A stretch of 64,000 nucleotides of DNA from Terriglobia bacterium (GTDB lineage: Bacteria; Acidobacteriota; Terriglobia; Terriglobales; Acidobacteriaceae). The stretch is from assembly GCA_020073565.1 (NCBI GenBank), contig JAIQEY010000006.1:62001-126000 (forward strand), given 5' to 3'. Under the pieces are notes generated by a model that was given only the letters and a program-made list of their open reading frames with translations, was not told where the DNA came from and did no database searches. How positions within the stretch are numbered: position 1 is the first letter of the stretch; every line of letters begins with the position of its first letter. Positions 55,477-64,000 of the stretch are shown in pieces. Both the position numbers and the translations under genes were made by a program.

Positions 55477-56907
55477 ATGTCGATGGAGAAATCGAGGCGG
55501 GAGTTTTTGAGATCCTCGGCGGTAGGATTGGCGGCCACTGCAACGGCGCGGGCGTTGCGGGCATTCGGCATGGATACCACTGCGCCGCGGGGAGAGATCG
55601 CGGTTTGGGTTACAAGCGAGAAGAATCGCTTTGCCCGCATGAATGGGCTTTCGTGGCGGGCGGTAGCAGGGAAGCCTTCCGAGCAAGCGATTGTTCTCAA
55701 CCCCGAGAAGAAGTTCCAGCCGATCCTGGGATTCGGCGCGGCATTCACCGACGCCGCCTGCTACATGTTCAACCAGCTCTCGCCGAGTGCGCGCGAACAG
55801 TTATTTCATGAGTTGTTTCATCCGGCGGAGATGGGGCTCAACGTATGCCGTACCTGCATCGGATCGAGCGACTATTCGACCAAGGTGTACAGCTACGACG
55901 AAGGAGACGCCGACGCGGAGCTGAAACGCTTCTCGATTGAGCAGGACCGTCAGTACGTATTGCCGATGCTGCGCGAGGCCCGAAAGGCGAACCCTGAGAT
56001 TTTTCTTTTTTCGTCGCCGTGGAGCCCGCCGGGCTGGATGAAGGCGGGAGGTTCGATGCTGGGAGGCTCGATGCGGCGCCGGTACATGCCGGCCTATGCA
56101 CATTACTTTCTGAAGTTTCTTCAGGCCTATGCTGAGGAGGGAGTTCCGGTTCAGGCCGTCACGCCACAGAACGAAGTAGACACGGACCAGGATGGACGGA
56201 TGCCGGCCTGTATTTGGCCGCAAGAGTACGAAATGGAGTTCGTGCGGAATCACCTGGGGCCGTTGCTCGAACAGCAGGGCCTCGCGACGAAGATCTGGAT
56301 TCTCGATCACAACTACAACTTGTGGGGCCGGGCAGTGGCCGAACTCGATGACGCTGGGGTGCGGAAATACTGCAATGCGATTGCCTGGCATGGTTACGTC
56401 GGAACTCCAGAGATGATGACCAAGGCGCATGAGGTTCATCCCGAGGCGGAGATGTATTGGACCGAAGGCGGGCCGGACTATACGAGCCCGAATTATTTGA
56501 CGGATTGGGCAAACTGGGGGAAAACGTTCACCGACGTGCTGCGGAACTGGTGCCGCTCGGTGACGGCTTGGAACCTTGCGCTCGATGAAAAGGGCCGGCC
56601 GAACATCGGTCCTTTCCCGTGTGGCGGGCTGGTCACAATTCATTCCGAGACGCGGGAGATTACGCGGAGCGGGCAGTACTGGGCCTTTGCGCATTTCTCG
56701 CGCGCGGTCCGGCGAGGGGCGTGGCGGCTCGATTCCGCGAGCGCGCTTCCGGATGTGCAGCATGTGGCGTTTGAGAATCCGGACGGACAGCGGGTTGCGG
56801 TGGTCACTAATGTGGGGGCTGCGCGGACGGTGGTGCTGCAGATAGGAAAGATGGAGAGTGAGATTGCGCTGGAGAAGGATTCGGTCACCACCCTTGTGTG
56901 GTCGTGA
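55477..56907 (+). CDS. GH30 beta-glucanase/glucosylceramidase-family enzyme
   Basis: 476 residues. A twin-arginine-like signal (SRREFLRSSAVGLAATATA) shows export. The catalytic barrel contains GFGAAFTDA, SPWSPPGWMK, acid/base Glu233 in TPQNEVD and nucleophile Glu330 in YWTEGGPD; a C-terminal beta-domain follows. GH30 subfamilies 1 and 3 include beta-1,6-glucanases and beta-glucosidases. With the GH16 and GH3 enzymes this suggests attack on branched beta-1,3/1,6-glucan. GGAG lies before the ATG. Confidence 0.92.
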   Translation: MSMEKSRREFLRSSAVGLAATATARALRAFGMDTTAPRGEIAVWVTSEKNRFARMNGLSWRAVAGKPSEQAIVLNPEKKFQPILGFGAAFTDAACYMFNQLSPSAREQLFHELFHPAEMGLNVCRTCIGSSDYSTKVYSYDEGDADAELKRFSIEQDRQYVLPMLREARKANPEIFLFSSPWSPPGWMKAGGSMLGGSMRRRYMPAYAHYFLKFLQAYAEEGVPVQAVTPQNEVDTDQDGRMPACIWPQEYEMEFVRNHLGPLLEQQGLATKIWILDHNYNLWGRAVAELDDAGVRKYCNAIAWHGYVGTPEMMTKAHEVHPEAEMYWTEGGPDYTSPNYLTDWANWGKTFTDVLRNWCRSVTAWNLALDEKGRPNIGPFPCGGLVTIHSETREITRSGQYWAFAHFSRAVRRGAWRLDSASALPDVQHVAFENPDGQRVAVVTNVGAARTVVLQIGKMESEIALEKDSVTTLVWS

Positions 56908-57020
56908 ATCTCGATACGATCCGATCGCGTGCCGTTTTTCGGGCCATTAATCGAGCAGCGGCTATCTTCTGGATTCGAAGGAGCAGATAATCCTATTGAG
57001 ACTCCAGGAGGGTCTGAACC

Positions 57021-58370
57021 GTGGCCGATCAACACACGAAAGTTCCCTCCATTCAACGTTTTCATGTCGTGCTCACACCGGGCTTCGCCGGCTTCGACGC
57101 GCTCGGACAGTTGGAATACTACTGCGGCATCACGCCTTTGTTTCAGACGGGGCTATCTGGCAATCAAGTTCTCCACTACTTCGACAATTTTCCTACTGCG
57201 GCGGTAGTCACGCGCGCCACGCGATTGCGGAGCTACCTTGCCAAACGCATTGCACGCGGTGAGATTGCGAGCCGCGATGAGGTCACTTTGGTTGGGCACT
57301 CGACCGGGGGGCTCGACATCCGCTGGCTGCTCTGGGACCTGCACCACCGCAAGGACCCGATCGTGGTGGACGGCGGAGTCACGGTGGACCCGGCAAAAAT
57401 CCTCAAGTGCGTGCGCCGCGTCGTGTTTCTCTCCGTGCCTCATTGGGGCACGAACATCGCCGACTGGGTGCGCGACCAACCTGTCTTGCGTAAAGCGGTG
57501 GTCGAAGAGTTGCGTGCTGCGGTTGCGGGTTCACAATTGTTGCTTCTGGATCAGATCGAGAATCTGATCGCGGGCGGCGCCGCTCGCCTCACGGGCGCAG
57601 GACTTCTCCGGGCCGTGCAGGATGCCCTAAGCGAGGCCGACGAACACAATGGCAGACCGGGTCCCGCGCGGAAGGCGGAAGCGCACGAAGCAGCATCCGA
57701 ACTCGGACTGTATCTGCGCCACATGGCTTCGGATTTCGGTGCGATCGACGACCTCACATCGTGTCCGCGACGAGCTGTCAAGCCGGTGAGTCCTGCACAT
57801 TTCAGTGCTGGCGATCGCGAGAAAGAGCTGAAGTTGTGTCGCGACATCGAATTCCGGTCGTACGTGACGCTTGGAAGGCGCCCGTTCCACTTTGACCGGG
57901 GCCGCCTCGCTCCGCCGTGGGAACTTGCGAAGCCCTGGACCTATCCTGAGATCAGCAAGGACGCTGCGCTGAGCGCGGGTACCGACATTGGTTATCGGAC
58001 CTGTTACCGCGCGTGCGCCGGCGGCCCGTTCGAGCAACCAGTGCTACGCGGCAAGGTGACGAGGCGTCTTGGAGGGGCTCCGCAATACTCGCTTGAGGTA
58101 TGGGATAACGATGGTGTGGTCAACACCCTGTCTATGCTCTGGCCGAAGGGCGAAAATGTGCTGGTCGCGGGTGACCACATGGACATCGTCGGGCAATTCA
58201 AGGCTATCGAGGCGGACCGCGGCAGTGGGCGCAAGTATCGGGCATACGATCTGCTGAAGTCAGAATCGGGATTCAGCGAGAAGATCTTCAAGGAGGTCTG
58301 GAACGAGATCTTTGCGTTCTGCCTCGGGCGCACGCAGGCAAAAAAGACGCTAGCTGCCAAGGCTGCTTGA
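57021..58370 (+). CDS. Lipase-like alpha/beta hydrolase
   Basis: 449 residues without a signal peptide. LTPGFAGFD (oxyanion region) precedes the nucleophile elbow GHSTGG with Ser94; Asp in EVWDNDGVVNT and His in VAGDHMDIVG complete a likely triad. The layout resembles triacylglycerol lipases. The GTG start has AGGAGG 8 nt upstream. Substrate unknown; the gene is near but probably not part of the glucan locus. Confidence 0.75.
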   Translation: MADQHTKVPSIQRFHVVLTPGFAGFDALGQLEYYCGITPLFQTGLSGNQVLHYFDNFPTAAVVTRATRLRSYLAKRIARGEIASRDEVTLVGHSTGGLDIRWLLWDLHHRKDPIVVDGGVTVDPAKILKCVRRVVFLSVPHWGTNIADWVRDQPVLRKAVVEELRAAVAGSQLLLLDQIENLIAGGAARLTGAGLLRAVQDALSEADEHNGRPGPARKAEAHEAASELGLYLRHMASDFGAIDDLTSCPRRAVKPVSPAHFSAGDREKELKLCRDIEFRSYVTLGRRPFHFDRGRLAPPWELAKPWTYPEISKDAALSAGTDIGYRTCYRACAGGPFEQPVLRGKVTRRLGGAPQYSLEVWDNDGVVNTLSMLWPKGENVLVAGDHMDIVGQFKAIEADRGSGRKYRAYDLLKSESGFSEKIFKEVWNEIFAFCLGRTQAKKTLAAKAA

Positions 58371-58415
58371 GGGCGAGCCCGGCAAAATTCGCGACGGGGT
58401 GATAGAAGTCTGGCT

Positions 58416-59858
58416 ATGAGCTTCGATGTTTTGCGCTCTCCAGTGCAGTTTCTGCAGCAGGTGGGAATCAGCGCTGATCAAGACTGGCTGCGAGATTATG
58501 AAGGGTGGTTCGAACGGGAGGGGCAGGGAATTTCGGACGCGGTCGACCGCGCCGGCACGCCGTGGTTACGCATGTTTGACCGGTTGGGCGCGCGGGTGGA
58601 TGAAATCCTCTACCCACCTGAATACTGGCGCATGCTGAAACATGGATACCGGGCAGGCATGCTCTGGCGAGTCTTTGAACAGAATTCGCTGATACCCGCT
58701 TACCTTCTTCTCTACGCTACGGGCTTCTATGACCCGGGCTTGGCGTGTCCCTATACGGTCTCTTTGTCCACGGTTTGCCCGCTCTCCAAATATGGGGAGG
58801 CGGAAGTGAAGGCAAGGTTCTTGCCCAACCTGCTGCGGCGAGATGACAGCGTCTGGCAGGGAGCAACCTGGATGACGGAGATTAGGGGGGGCTCAGACCT
58901 CGGAGCGGCGGTGGAGACGGTAGCGCAACGGGATGGGAGTAAGTGGCGGCTGACGGGTGACAAATATTTCGCGAGTAATGCCGGGGCCGAATTGGCAGTG
59001 ATTGCGGCTCGACAAGAGGGCGCACCGCAGAACGTGCGCGGGTTGAGCCTGTACCTAGTGCCGCGTCGCGGTGAAGATGGGCAGTTGAATTATCTGATCC
59101 GCCGCCTCAAGGACAAGATCGCCACTCGCTCCGTGCCAACCGGTGAAATCGAATTGCGTCACAGCGAGGCTTGGCTCCTGGGGCAGGCGGAGCAGGGAAT
59201 CTATTTGATTCTCGAAGTTCTGAACCTGTCGCGCGTGGCCAATAGCGTGGGCAGCGTAGCGCTCGCGCAAAGGGCCATCGCCGATGCCTATTCGTTCGCT
59301 CAACAGCGCACGGCCTTTGGCAAACCAATCATCGCGCATGCTTTACTTCGACGGCAGTTCGAGGATCGGGTGCAGGGGCTACGCGCGGCTTCCAGGCTGG
59401 CTTGGGAAGCCGTGACTCTGCTGGATAAGGTGTGGCAGGAGAAGCCGCCGTACTCCGAGAGTTATCATCTGTTCCGGTTGGTAGCTCACCTGGCGAAATA
59501 CTGGACAGCAGAGTTCGCTGTGCAGACGGCCAAGTGGGCGATGGAAGTTTATGGCGGGGTGGGAACACTGCAGGAATATCGAGTGGAACGCTGGCTGCGC
59601 GAGGCAATGATCCTTGCGATCTGGGAAGGGACATCGCATCGCCAGATGCTGGATGGGCTGGAGGTCATGCAGAGAAAGAGTGCGCACCGGTTGCTGTTCC
59701 AGCATCTTGCCGGCAAGGCACTGGAAGCGCAGCTGCGCGAGATGGAAGCGCGGGTGGAGCGACACCTCGGTTTATCCGAGGTTGAGAGGGAAGGGACTGC
59801 GGAGAGGCTTTTCAGCGATCTCGCTTCGTTTACCGCTCACGCCCTATTAAGAAGGTAG
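58416..59858 (+). CDS. Acyl-CoA dehydrogenase-family protein (AidB-like)
   Basis: 480 residues. Flavin-site motifs are present: GATWMTEIRGGSDLGA, the FAD-binding RVANSVGSVALAQRAIADAY with QQRTAFGKPI, and the C-terminal VYGGVGTLQEYRVERWLRE and WEGTSHRQMLDG. The split with an N-terminal extension resembles the AidB group rather than short-chain acyl-CoA dehydrogenases. It may act in fatty-acid oxidation or alkylation protection. It lies 45 nt after the lipase-like gene on the same strand and may be co-transcribed. Confidence 0.87.
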   Translation: MSFDVLRSPVQFLQQVGISADQDWLRDYEGWFEREGQGISDAVDRAGTPWLRMFDRLGARVDEILYPPEYWRMLKHGYRAGMLWRVFEQNSLIPAYLLLYATGFYDPGLACPYTVSLSTVCPLSKYGEAEVKARFLPNLLRRDDSVWQGATWMTEIRGGSDLGAAVETVAQRDGSKWRLTGDKYFASNAGAELAVIAARQEGAPQNVRGLSLYLVPRRGEDGQLNYLIRRLKDKIATRSVPTGEIELRHSEAWLLGQAEQGIYLILEVLNLSRVANSVGSVALAQRAIADAYSFAQQRTAFGKPIIAHALLRRQFEDRVQGLRAASRLAWEAVTLLDKVWQEKPPYSESYHLFRLVAHLAKYWTAEFAVQTAKWAMEVYGGVGTLQEYRVERWLREAMILAIWEGTSHRQMLDGLEVMQRKSAHRLLFQHLAGKALEAQLREMEARVERHLGLSEVEREGTAERLFSDLASFTAHALLRR

Positions 59859-59956
59859 ACGGGTTAACAAGCAATGATTTCGGCGCACTGCAGTAACGAC
59901 ACCACTCCGCAGAATCTGATCCCGCGACGCCGAGGCACTCTTTGTTCGTTGTTCGT

Positions 59957-60673
59957 TCAGGTAGATCGCGGGATGAAAGAAACCGTCTGGTTCGAGCGCG
60001 CGAGACCAGCGACCCAAGCGCGGGCCGAGTCACTGACGCGTGTTATTTCGATGCCCGTGAGCTGATCCCGGGCGGCGCACCATCGGACCATTCCTTGTCC
60101 CGAGACGATTTGTCCGTCGCCTATGAAGTTCAATTCGAAGCTGATCGACGACTCCTCCGGGAAAGGTACTTTCGATGCCATGCAGAACCCGCCGCGACCG
60201 AAGGCGATTCGCTTTTGTCGCAGCGCCTCGGCGAGACTCTCGAACTCGAGCGTTATCCCCGGAAGGGATGTAGTGCGGAAGGTCTCTGCCCAGAGTTCCT
60301 CGCGATCCATCAGAGTTCTGCGCAGGGCGGAAATCAGGGCCTTGCGTTCCACCGGCTTCGACAGTTGTGCTTCAATACCGAGATCATAGGCATCGCGCGG
60401 AGCCAGGTCTGAAAATCCGCTGATCGCGACCGCCGCCGGGGTGTATTTTCCCCTCGCTTTCACCCGCTTAATCAGTTCGGTGCCGTCCATCACCGGCATG
60501 CGAATGTCGGTGACGATCGCGTGGACTTCGTTTTTCTCGAGAAGTTCAAGCGCGCGGACCCCATTGTCCGCCGCCAGAGTCCGGCTGCCTTCTTTCTCAA
60601 TCCATCCGGTCATGATCTCGCGGTAGTGGAGTTCGTCATCCACCACCAGCACGGTCGCGTCCTTTAATTGCAT
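59957..60673 (-). CDS. Response regulator with PilZ-like output domain
   Basis: 238 residues. Residues 1-125 are a receiver domain ([14 protein letters not shown], phospho-acceptor Asp56 in [11 protein letters not shown], Lys in QLSKPVERK). The C-terminal half has a PilZ-like pattern ([50 protein letters not shown]), which binds c-di-GMP in related proteins, though the key RxxxR is not clear. The ATG at 60673 has GGAGG upstream and lies inside the kinase gene's end. It is the partner of that kinase. Confidence 0.82.
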   Translation of the reverse strand: MQLKDATVLVVDDELHYREIMTGWIEKEGSRTLAADNGVRALELLEKNEVHAIVTDIRMPVMDGTELIKRVKARGKYTPAAVAISGFSDLAPRDAYDLGIEAQLSKPVERKALISALRRTLMDREELWAETFRTTSLPGITLEFESLAEALRQKRIAFGRGGFCMASKVPFPEESSISFELNFIGDGQIVSGQGMVRWCAARDQLTGIEITRVSDSARAWVAGLARSNQTVSFIPRST

Positions 60674-61995
60674 GAGTGATCCTCCTTCCGCAGCGGGAGA
60701 GTGAGCGAGAAACACGTGTGTCCGTTCTGTTCGCCGAGAGTAAGTTCACCCCCATGGCCGGCTGCGATGCTCCGGGAGAGACTCAGCCCGAGGCCCGTAC
60801 CTTTGCCGACCGGCTTGGTGGTGAAAAAGGGCTCCATGATGCGGGCGCGGATCGGCGCGGGCACTCCCGGGCCGCTGTCAGTCACGGACACGACGACCGA
60901 CTCGCCGCGTGTACTCACGTCGATCGCGACCCATTTTTCGCCGGGGCCCTCCACCACGGCATCAAATGCGTTCTGAAGCAGGTTCATGACAACCTGCGCA
61001 ACCTGCACTTCTCGACAAGGAACCTGCAATTGCGGATCGATGGGTGCGCAGATCAGTTGGATGGAATGCATTCGGAAGCGCTCGCGGGCCAATTCCAGAA
61101 CCTGTTCGATCAGGTCGTGCAGGGAAGCGGGAAGAATCGGGTCTCCATCGCCTTCCCGGGCAATGTGGCGCAGGCTCTTGACGATGCTTCCGATGCGCTC
61201 CGCCGTTTCTTTGATGCGGGCGCTTGCGCGCTCCAACTCTGGAACGGAAATCTCGCCCTCATGTGCCATCTCCAGCAGATTGCTGGCATAGGCATGGATG
61301 ATGCCGAGGGGATTGTTAATCTCGTGTGCCAAGCCGCCCGCCATTATGCCGAGCGCGGAGAACCGGGCCGAGGACACAACCTGCATTCGGCTGGTCTCAA
61401 GCTGCGCCTCCAGTTCTTTCCGCGCAGTGATGTCGCGTATCACGCTGCAGATCAGGATCCCCTGCTCAGTTCGAAGAGGGCTCAAGCTGATCTCGACGGG
61501 AAACTCAGTGGCGTCCTTGCGCCTGCCATAGAGTTCCAGTCCGACACCCATCGGCCGGGTCCTGCCGTCCGCCGAAAATGATTTGCGATGTGCCGGGTGC
61601 TGGCCGCGGAAACGCTCAGGCACGAGCAACTCGATCTCCTGGTCCAGTAACTCTTCACGCCTGTAGCCGAAGATCTTTTCGGTCTGGGCGTTCACGATAA
61701 CGATCTTGCCCTCACCGTTCGCTACGACGATGGCATCGGGCGCAGCTTCGAGCAAGCTTTGGAAGCTGATTTCGGATAGAGCTCGATAGGTGGAATTGGG
61801 AATGTCCAAAGGTTGATAATTTCCGCGGCCAACCAGCCGAGGGCTGACAAGAGCTGGTGTCACCGCTCGCTTGTGGGCCACTGCGGCTGGCATTATAGGC
61901 CAATTCTTCCGTGGCTTGGACTTTCTGACACTGCGACTCTGAGATCTGCTTTTGTTTGCTGCAGTTACACGAATCCGGAAGGTGTCCTCCGGCAT
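60664..61995 (-). CDS. PAS-domain sensor histidine kinase
   Basis: 443 residues. A PAS domain (about 75-200: [49 protein letters not shown]) is followed by the H-box [16 protein letters not shown] and an ATPase domain with [17 protein letters not shown] and [14 protein letters not shown]. No membrane segment is seen, so it senses a cytosolic signal. ATG at 61995 has GGGAG before it; upstream frame to 62139 begins with TTG and overlaps the divergent kinase promoter. Overlaps the response regulator by 10 nt. Confidence 0.86.
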   Translation of the reverse strand: MPEDTFRIRVTAANKSRSQSRSVRKSKPRKNWPIMPAAVAHKRAVTPALVSPRLVGRGNYQPLDIPNSTYRALSEISFQSLLEAAPDAIVVANGEGKIVIVNAQTEKIFGYRREELLDQEIELLVPERFRGQHPAHRKSFSADGRTRPMGVGLELYGRRKDATEFPVEISLSPLRTEQGILICSVIRDITARKELEAQLETSRMQVVSSARFSALGIMAGGLAHEINNPLGIIHAYASNLLEMAHEGEISVPELERASARIKETAERIGSIVKSLRHIAREGDGDPILPASLHDLIEQVLELARERFRMHSIQLICAPIDPQLQVPCREVQVAQVVMNLLQNAFDAVVEGPGEKWVAIDVSTRGESVVVSVTDSGPGVPAPIRARIMEPFFTTKPVGKGTGLGLSLSRSIAAGHGGELTLGEQNGHTCFSLTLPLRKEDHSCN

Positions 61996-62140
61996 CGGTC
62001 GTGCTCCCATTGGTAAAGGAGCCTGCGCCCCTCTAAACGCGTCGAGGAATATCACTAAGTTCTTGTCTTTGCATTGACTTTCCGCTGGCAACCATCCTAA
62101 GATGTCTTCCCAAATGGCCGTCTGAGGGTCGCGCGCCAAG

Positions 62141-64000
62141 GTGATCGGTCAGAACATCTCGCACTACAAGGTCGTCGAGAAGATCGGCGGCGGGGGGATG
62201 GGTGTCGTCTACAAAGCGATGGACACGCGATTGCAGCGGTTTGTCGCTCTCAAGTTCCTACCCCCAGAACTATGTCGCGATACCCAAGCGCTGGCCCGCT
62301 TCCAACGTGAGGCACGGGCAGCGTCCGCACTCAACCATCCGAACATCTGCACGATTTACGACATCGGCGACGAGGACGGACAAGCCTTCATTGCCATGGA
62401 GTACCTGGAAGGCTGTACGCTGAAGCACCTGATCCGCGGAGCGCCGATCGACAATGATCGCCTGCTCGCGCTGGCGGTAGAGATCGCAGATGCGTTGGAC
62501 GCAGCCCACAGTGAAGGTATCGTTCATCGGGACATCAAGCCCGCGAACATCTTTGCGACCAAACGCGGACACGCGAAGATTCTCGACTTCGGCTTGGCCA
62601 AGTTGACCATGGTCGCAACCGGCGTCAGCGGCACGGGCCTTACTGGTGGCACGGTTTCTGGAAGCGCCGATTTCCTGACGAGTCCGGGGGCAGCCGTAGG
62701 TACGGTTGCGTATATGTCGCCGGAACAAGCCAAAGGAAAGGAACTCGATGCGCGGACGGATCTCTTTTCGTTTGGGGCAGTCCTTTACGAGATGGCAACG
62801 GGCACGCTTCCGTTTCGCGGCGACACCTCCGCGACGGTCTTCGACGCGATCTTGAACCGTCCCCCGCTTGGGCCCTTGCGACTGAATCCCGACCTGCCGC
62901 CGAAACTGGAACCGATCATCGGCAAAGCCTTGGAAAAAGATCGTGACCTGCGGTACCAGGTTGCTTCGGAAATACGTGCCGACCTGAAGCGTCTAAGGCG
63001 CGAAACTGATTCGAGTCGCAGTGGGAAGGCGATCTCGGGATTCTCGGACGAAGAAGTTCTGCCCGCACAGCGGTTTGCGCCTCCTCCGGCCCAGGTAGTG
63101 GATAGTTCTTCGGTGGTGGCCGCGGTGAAGCAGCACAAGTGGGTGGCCGCCGGCATTGGTTTGGTGGCGCTGATGATTCTGGCGGTCGCAGGCTACGGTG
63201 TCTACTCGATGTTTTTCGCAGGCCGCGCGACCCATTTCCAGACCTTCAGCATCACCCAGGTTACGACCTCGGGCAAAGCGGCTCTCACCGCGGTTTCGCC
63301 CGACGCTCGCTATGTCCTGTCGGTCTTGAACGAGAAGGGTCTGCAGAGCCTGTGGCTGCGCAACATCCCCACCAGCAGCGACACGCAAGTGATTCCGCCG
63401 GCGCCCGCTTCCTACAAGAGCCTGGCATTTTCGCCGGACGGGAACTATCTCTACTTCATTAAGGCTGCGGACGCGACCAACACGCACTTCGATCTGTACC
63501 GGGCGCCGGTGCTGGGCGGCGTTCCCCAGACCGTGGTTCGGGCTATTGACAGCGACCTCACGTTCTCTCCGGACGGGCACCGCCTCGCCTTCGCGCGCGC
63601 CAATGCTCCCGAGGCTGGCAAGTACGGTCTGACCATGGTGAATCTGGACGGCACCGACGAGCAAGTACTCCACGTGGGGGCTCCCGCTTCCGATGTTCCT
63701 TCGTCGGTTGCGTGGTCACCGGACGGCAAGGAAATTGGCTACAAACTTTCCAGGCCGGACGGGTCTCTGGGTGGCCTCGCGCTCCTGAACGTGAGCAGTG
63801 GGAAGATCAGCACATTCGCCACCTTCAGAGACATGCTGACAAATGACTTCAAATGGATGCCAGACGGCAACGGTCTCCTTGCGCTCTATTCGCAGAAAGG
63901 ACCTGACTACTTTCAGCGGGCGCAGATCGGGTTTGTTCCGGATGGGAGCAGCCGCATCAACCCTATTACCCGGGACACGAGTAGCTACGCGACCTTGACG
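62141..64000 (+). CDS. Membrane Ser/Thr protein kinase with PD40 repeats (partial)
   Basis: 620 residues visible; the gene continues beyond the window. It starts at GTG with [20 protein letters not shown], the usual start in Acidobacteria. Catalytic residues are intact: Lys38 in [13 protein letters not shown] (Asp131), DFG (149-151) and MSPEQ. A membrane helix spans about 332-355. The periplasmic part has TolB/PD40 blades ([41 protein letters not shown]). It contrasts with the inactive kinase at 33077. Ligand and targets are unknown. Confidence 0.9.
   Translation, partial: MIGQNISHYKVVEKIGGGGMGVVYKAMDTRLQRFVALKFLPPELCRDTQALARFQREARAASALNHPNICTIYDIGDEDGQAFIAMEYLEGCTLKHLIRGAPIDNDRLLALAVEIADALDAAHSEGIVHRDIKPANIFATKRGHAKILDFGLAKLTMVATGVSGTGLTGGTVSGSADFLTSPGAAVGTVAYMSPEQAKGKELDARTDLFSFGAVLYEMATGTLPFRGDTSATVFDAILNRPPLGPLRLNPDLPPKLEPIIGKALEKDRDLRYQVASEIRADLKRLRRETDSSRSGKAISGFSDEEVLPAQRFAPPPAQVVDSSSVVAAVKQHKWVAAGIGLVALMILAVAGYGVYSMFFAGRATHFQTFSITQVTTSGKAALTAVSPDARYVLSVLNEKGLQSLWLRNIPTSSDTQVIPPAPASYKSLAFSPDGNYLYFIKAADATNTHFDLYRAPVLGGVPQTVVRAIDSDLTFSPDGHRLAFARANAPEAGKYGLTMVNLDGTDEQVLHVGAPASDVPSSVAWSPDGKEIGYKLSRPDGSLGGLALLNVSSGKISTFATFRDMLTNDFKWMPDGNGLLALYSQKGPDYFQRAQIGFVPDGSSRINPITRDTSSYATLT

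Noticed and set aside
55382..55564. Upstream extension of the GH16 gene by 61 residues.
   Set aside because: It would overlap the divergent GH30 start and place the signal peptide internally.

Overview
The window is a GC-rich chromosomal segment that reads as an Acidobacteriota genome (Terriglobia/Koribacter-like). The evidence is an 845-residue permease of the acidobacterial duplicated orphan permease (ADOP) type, a very large Oar-like TonB-dependent receptor, two CRTAC1/ASPIC-UnbV proteins, a Ser/Thr kinase with PD40 repeats, and several families of dense palindromic intergenic repeats. No rRNA, tRNA, CRISPR array or prophage was seen. Genes lie close together on both strands.

Layout. 0-8.4 kb: xseB, a homocysteine methyltransferase/MTHFR fusion, a patatin phospholipase, a lipoprotein beta-propeller and a penicillin-acylase-family hydrolase. 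8.6-12.9 kb: PQQ cofactor genes, with a 25-residue pqqA followed by pqqB, pqqC and pqqD. pqqE is separated from them by a transposase remnant and two unknown ORFs. 13-20.3 kb: small membrane and envelope proteins, a Fur-family regulator, FabH, a Tat-exported flavin oxidoreductase and purQ. 20.6-24.5 kb: a TIR / NB-ARC / TPR STAND protein with eight 120-bp tandem repeats, next to a REP-associated tyrosine transposase (RAYT) framed by ~105-bp inverted repeats. 24.7-34.5 kb: a GH130-like glycosidase, the ADOP permease, a glycolytic cluster gap-pgk-macrodomain-tpiA, a PPOX protein and a pseudokinase fused to a TonB-C domain.

34.5-40.4 kb: a formate dehydrogenase-N-like operon (alpha, beta, gamma) with divergent fdhE. 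The alpha subunit is read through an in-frame UGA (selenocysteine) with a plausible SECIS hairpin. 40.4-56.9 kb: an apparent beta-glucan utilisation locus with a GH3 beta-glucosidase, a TonB-dependent receptor, two TPR proteins, two CRTAC1 proteins, a LacI regulator, a GH16 laminarinase-like enzyme and a GH30 glucanase. Four copies of an AAGCGGTTT-type motif sit only in its two divergent control regions and look like operators for the local LacI protein. 57-64 kb: a lipase-like hydrolase, an acyl-CoA dehydrogenase, a PAS histidine kinase with a receiver-PilZ partner, and a Ser/Thr kinase that runs off the window end.

The most notable items are the beta-glucan locus with its putative operator set, the TIR-NB-ARC-TPR protein with freshly amplified sensor repeats beside a RAYT/REP element, the UGA-containing fdhA, the split pqq operon, the pseudokinase-TonB fusion and the macrodomain gene coupled to tpiA. 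All family assignments come from reading motifs by eye; no database search was run.
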